Assembly: GCA_902761635.1 (NCBI GenBank) | Contig: CACWLG010000002.1 | Coordinates: 62,001 to 126,000 of the forward strand | Reading direction: 5' to 3' | Length of the DNA: 64,000 nucleotides | Source: Oscillospiraceae bacterium | GTDB taxonomy: Bacteria > Bacillota > Clostridia > Oscillospirales > Oscillospiraceae | Shown here: in pieces, positions 60,942 to 64,000 of the stretch | How positions within the stretch are numbered: the first letter of the stretch is position 1 | Layout: the number at the start of each line of letters is the position of its first letter | Program-made: the position numbers and the translations under genes | Notes under the pieces: generated by a model | The model's input: only the letters and a program-made list of their open reading frames with translations | Databases searched by the model: none | What the model was told of the DNA's origin: nothing

Positions 60942-63900
60942 TCATGCGTGGTTGTAGGCGTATGCGGCCTGCCAGTATTCATACAGGGCGGCCAGCGCGT
61001 TCTGCTCATCCGCGGCCGGGTTGCTCTTGCTCAGGACGGTATAGACATAGGACAGCGGCGAGGCGGTGAAGTCAAAGACGGTCGTGCTGCCGATCTTCAT
61101 GACCACGCGGTGCGGTACCCACAGATTGTTCGCGGCGATATTGCCGATCTCCACGCGGTAGGCCGTCCCGCTGACCGTGGGCGTGACGGCATTTCCGTTG
61201 ACGGTCATGCTCACGCTGCCCGCCGGGGTATTCTTCAGCCTGATCTCCACGATGAGGGAGGTATCGGCGTTCAGCAGCAGTCTGTACTGCGCGGCCTGGA
61301 CATACGCGGAATCCATGGTAGTCAGCGTAAATTTCTTATCTTCCGAACCGGACTTTGCCGCGCTCACGTCCACGGTGCCGGAATAATCCAGCGCGGCGTA
61401 TTTGCCGCCGACAGTCCAGCCGTGTACGCGCGCGAGGTAGGGCTGGATGAAGTGACCGTAGGCGCGGGTCGCGTTCACCAGTTTCTGCGCTCCGCCGGTA
61501 TACGTGCCTTCGGCCAGGCTGTCGAGATACTGCTTGACGGAATAGGTATCGGTCAGGGTCTTCGTCGCTCCTTCCTTCTTATAGGTGAAGGTCGCGGTGA
61601 TGGTGTCCGCCATCTGGTAGGCGTAAACATTGCAGGTAAAGTATTTGCCCTGAGTATCCGTTTTTATATCACTGTACGGGATCACTTGATTCTCGCGGTT
61701 ATTCATGGTGAAGGTCATCGCCGCGTCGGTGTAATCAATGTCTGTGCCTGTCGGCAGCGCCATATAGTAACGCAGGCCCAGGACACCGCCCAGCTCCAGG
61801 GCATAGCCGGTGATGACCGGCTCCGTCAGGGCGGCAATTGTCACCGTGACGCAGGCGGGGGTCGAGTCGCTGTGATCTGCGTCGCCCACGACCTTGTACC
61901 AGACGTAGTAGGTTCCCGCGTCGGTGGCTGTGGGAAGGGATGTATTATCAAAAGTATATGCGTCGCTGGCCGGTTCGGCATTCGTCGTGGTGACGGCATA
62001 TTTCATCGTGCCGCCTGTTGCAGAACCGGCATCGACCAACGCCTGCGCGGAGCCGGTATAGGTCAGCGTCTTGGCCGTCGGCGCCGTCGTGACGATCGCA
62101 ACAGGCTTCACCGCAAGACTGGTGAGACTTGCAAAGGCTGCCTTACTGTAGGTCACCGAGCCGTCCGTGTTCTCCGTTCCGCCGGTCAGTCCGTTTACAC
62201 TCACCCCGGCGCCCAGCGTCAGGTTAATGTCATCCGAAACAAGATTGGAATTGCCCTTTTCCACGGTCAGCTTGCCGCCGTAAACCCCAATCGTTCCGCT
62301 CAATGTGGCGTTTGCGTCAGAAATCGTCTGGCCGTTGAAATCCGCATAATTGTTGAGGCTTGAAAGCGTCTTGGTGCCCTTGACAATCAGGTTCGAGGTT
62401 TCCTCCGCGCCCTGTTCGGGATAGATTTCCAGCGAGCTTCCGATGTGGTAGATTCCGGCATATATCGTCACCGTAGTATCCTTGCCCAGAATCAGCTTCA
62501 CATCATTTCCCATATAAATCAACGCGCCGATTTCAATATTGCCTTTGGCATAGTAGATGCAGCCTTCCTTCAGGAGCATGATGTCGTTCGGATTGCTCAC
62601 CAGAGGAATATACTGGTTGGTCGTAGCCAGTACAGGCGAATTGTTGGTGGTTTTTACATAAGTAATGGAGTTCGTCTGACCGTTGATCTTGAAGGACTTG
62701 CTGATGGTCTTATCGCCGACGGTGGCGGATGCCGTATAGGTGCCCACATCTGTTGCGGCGGTCACAGTGTTGCCGTTCTGATCCTTGAAGCTGACGGCTC
62801 CAACCGTCACCTTGTTGTCCGGGAAATCGGCACTCTTTTGAACCGTAGCCGCCGTCAGATCGACCGGCTCGCCGTCATAAGTCTTGTCACTGGGCATATC
62901 TTTCAACTCCGCCGTGTAGGTGTTCGGAGTCGGCAGGCTGTCTGTCACAGTCGCCTTCGCACCATTCGCCGCGTCCACCGCCACGGTATAGGTGATCTCC
63001 TTGAAGGTCGCACTGACGGTAACGTTAGACGCGGGCATGGTGAACTTGTCGTTCGTCACGGCCACAGTGTTTTCGCTGGCGTCCTTGACTGTGACGGTGT
63101 CCAACTGATAGCCCTCAGACGGATTGTAGGTTAGAGTAATCTCGTCGCCGATGTTAGCTGTTGTTACAACAGAAGTTCCTTTTTTCGCCTCGACCGAGCC
63201 GTGCGACGCAGAATTGACTGTCACGGTGTAGTCGATGGGGGTAAAGGTACCGGTCACGGTGACGGGATAGTCGGGCATGGTGAATGCCCCGTCAGTAACC
63301 GTCACGGTCGTGCTGCTGTCACCGGTCTTTGTGACGCTGTAGGAATCGAAGTTATAGCCATCCGCCGGGGTATTGCCCAGGGTGATGGTATCGCCACAGT
63401 CGGCGGTCGTAACGTCGGCATTGTCTTTCTTCGCCGTCAGCGTGCCGCCCGTGGCGGGCTGGGTCAGCGTGATTGCCGAATTGATCTTCTTGAAGGTCGC
63501 GCTGACGGTGACGTTGGCCTCGGGCATGACGAAGCTCTCGTTGTTTGTAACAGTAACGTCGCTGTCGCCGTTCTTGACCGTGAGCGTGTCCAACTCAAAG
63601 CCTGTTTCCGGGGTAATGGTGGGCGTGACCGTCGCGCCAACCGTCGCGCCTGTTGCCCCGCTGACGGTGCCGTTGTTCGCCGTATTGTAAGTAATGCAGT
63701 TCATGCCGTAGGTCACGGATGCAGTCGTTCCCCCAAGCGTGATGCTGGCCTTGTGGAAACCTGCTGTGGTGGGCGGAGTTTCCGTCTCATCAGCAGAGCC
63801 AGTTTTATATTTGACAATCGGAGCAGCAATGGCATCGGTAGGCGTTACATTCACGACTGCTGCGCCACCGTCCGTTGTGGGTGCACTGATGGTCAGCTTT

Positions 63901-64000
63901 GCCTCGTAATCCTGCCCGTCAGTGTGATGGGTTTTGTCCGTACACTTTGCTATGATGGTATCATTCTCAATCGTTGTCGTGCCAACGCTGTACTCGATAT
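60942..64000 (-). CDS. Giant secreted/surface repeat protein (5' end beyond window)
   Basis: The frame is open from the right edge to a stop at 60942, at least 1019 residues. From the amino side come several InlB-type/bacterial repeat units (GYQLDTVTVKDASENTVAV, FTMPASNVTVSATFKEI, FTMPDYPVTVTGTFTPI), an MBG-like domain (DKTYDGEPVDLTAATV), a right-handed repeat-like part, another MBG-like domain (KTLTYTGSAQALVDAGSA), and a closing module (DTYSVKQYLDSLAEG, LVNATRAYGHFIQPYL) common at the end of gut Firmicutes surface proteins. No sortase motif. It is upstream of the peptide gene in the same operon. Confidence 0.88.
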   Translation of the reverse strand, partial: IEYSVGTTTIENDTIIAKCTDKTHHTDGQDYEAKLTISAPTTDGGAAVVNVTPTDAIAAPIVKYKTGSADETETPPTTAGFHKASITLGGTTASVTYGMNCITYNTANNGTVSGATGATVGATVTPTITPETGFELDTLTVKNGDSDVTVTNNESFVMPEANVTVSATFKKINSAITLTQPATGGTLTAKKDNADVTTADCGDTITLGNTPADGYNFDSYSVTKTGDSSTTVTVTDGAFTMPDYPVTVTGTFTPIDYTVTVNSASHGSVEAKKGTSVVTTANIGDEITLTYNPSEGYQLDTVTVKDASENTVAVTNDKFTMPASNVTVSATFKEITYTVAVDAANGAKATVTDSLPTPNTYTAELKDMPSDKTYDGEPVDLTAATVQKSADFPDNKVTVGAVSFKDQNGNTVTAATDVGTYTASATVGDKTISKSFKINGQTNSITYVKTTNNSPVLATTNQYIPLVSNPNDIMLLKEGCIYYAKGNIEIGALIYMGNDVKLILGKDTTVTIYAGIYHIGSSLEIYPEQGAEETSNLIVKGTKTLSSLNNYADFNGQTISDANATLSGTIGVYGGKLTVEKGNSNLVSDDINLTLGAGVSVNGLTGGTENTDGSVTYSKAAFASLTSLAVKPVAIVTTAPTAKTLTYTGSAQALVDAGSATGGTMKYAVTTTNAEPASDAYTFDNTSLPTATDAGTYYVWYKVVGDADHSDSTPACVTVTIAALTEPVITGYALELGGVLGLRYYMALPTGTDIDYTDAAMTFTMNNRENQVIPYSDIKTDTQGKYFTCNVYAYQMADTITATFTYKKEGATKTLTDTYSVKQYLDSLAEGTYTGGAQKLVNATRAYGHFIQPYLARVHGWTVGGKYAALDYSGTVDVSAAKSGSEDKKFTLTTMDSAYVQAAQYRLLLNADTSLIVEIRLKNTPAGSVSMTVNGNAVTPTVSGTAYRVEIGNIAANNLWVPHRVVMKIGSTTVFDFTASPLSYVYTVLSKSNPAADEQNALAALYEYWQAAYAYNHA

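Noticed and set aside
60948-62363. 471-codon plus-strand frame across the giant surface protein gene
   Set aside because: Antisense of clear InlB/MBG-type repeats; no start signal.

Overview
The window is about 60% G+C over most of its length and reads as a Gram-positive, spore-forming member of the Clostridia, most likely Oscillospiraceae (gut cluster IV). This is inferred from the spoIIAA-spoIIAB-sigF operon, T-box, lysine and glycine riboswitches, strong Shine-Dalgarno sites, gut-type surface proteins (BspA-like leucine-rich repeats, InlB-like repeats), paired AGCS transporters and tandem large serine recombinases. No species can be named from sequence alone.

Bases 1-14.4 kb are core genes: the end of ffh, rpsP and khpA; a response regulator with a dead receiver; a double-glycine-leader LysM protein; nagA; a flavin reductase/HxlR/iron-sulfur flavoprotein group; ridA; tRNA-Pro; glnS; trxA; and a valine T-box ahead of a YcxB-like gene and valS. 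valS is broken near its start by a deletion of about 52 nt that shifts the frame. Bases 14.4-32.7 kb hold a secreted papain-like protease with leucine-rich repeats, the sigma-F operon, a glycine-riboswitch AGCS transporter, thiN, a SprT-like gene, a PrsW-like protease, a membrane LRR operon, hpf, rsmI, two enzyme genes and a GltS-like transporter.

Bases 32.7-44.5 kb hold a GH3 glycosidase remnant, a redox membrane pair (CD1871A-like CXXC protein and a polyferredoxin fused to a TlpA thioredoxin, now frameshifted by an exact 7-bp duplication), a CCA-adding-type enzyme, an AGCS transporter plus amidohydrolase under a lysine riboswitch, and a two-gene operon ending in an MscS channel with large sensor regions.

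Bases 44.5-57.5 kb are lower in G+C, gene-poor and littered with remnants. Inside lies a two-gene unit that looks like anti-phage defence: a small unknown protein and a SAMHD1-like HD hydrolase fused to a phosphoribosyltransferase-like domain. Next comes a serine-recombinase element (three overlapping recombinase genes, one without the catalytic domain, plus sigma-like and XRE regulators). Its right side abuts an ABC transporter gene that has lost its ATPase half.

Bases 57.5-64 kb are one minus-strand operon, read from the right edge: a very large secreted repeat protein, a 37-aa peptide with an EDIITTS motif, a small secreted LRR protein, a nucleotidyltransferase-family protein, a PqqD-family protein, an S24/S26 peptidase-like gene (frameshifted) and the truncated ABC exporter. 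The set resembles a peptide-modification and export system of RiPP type without a recognisable cyclase, and is the most interesting locus here.
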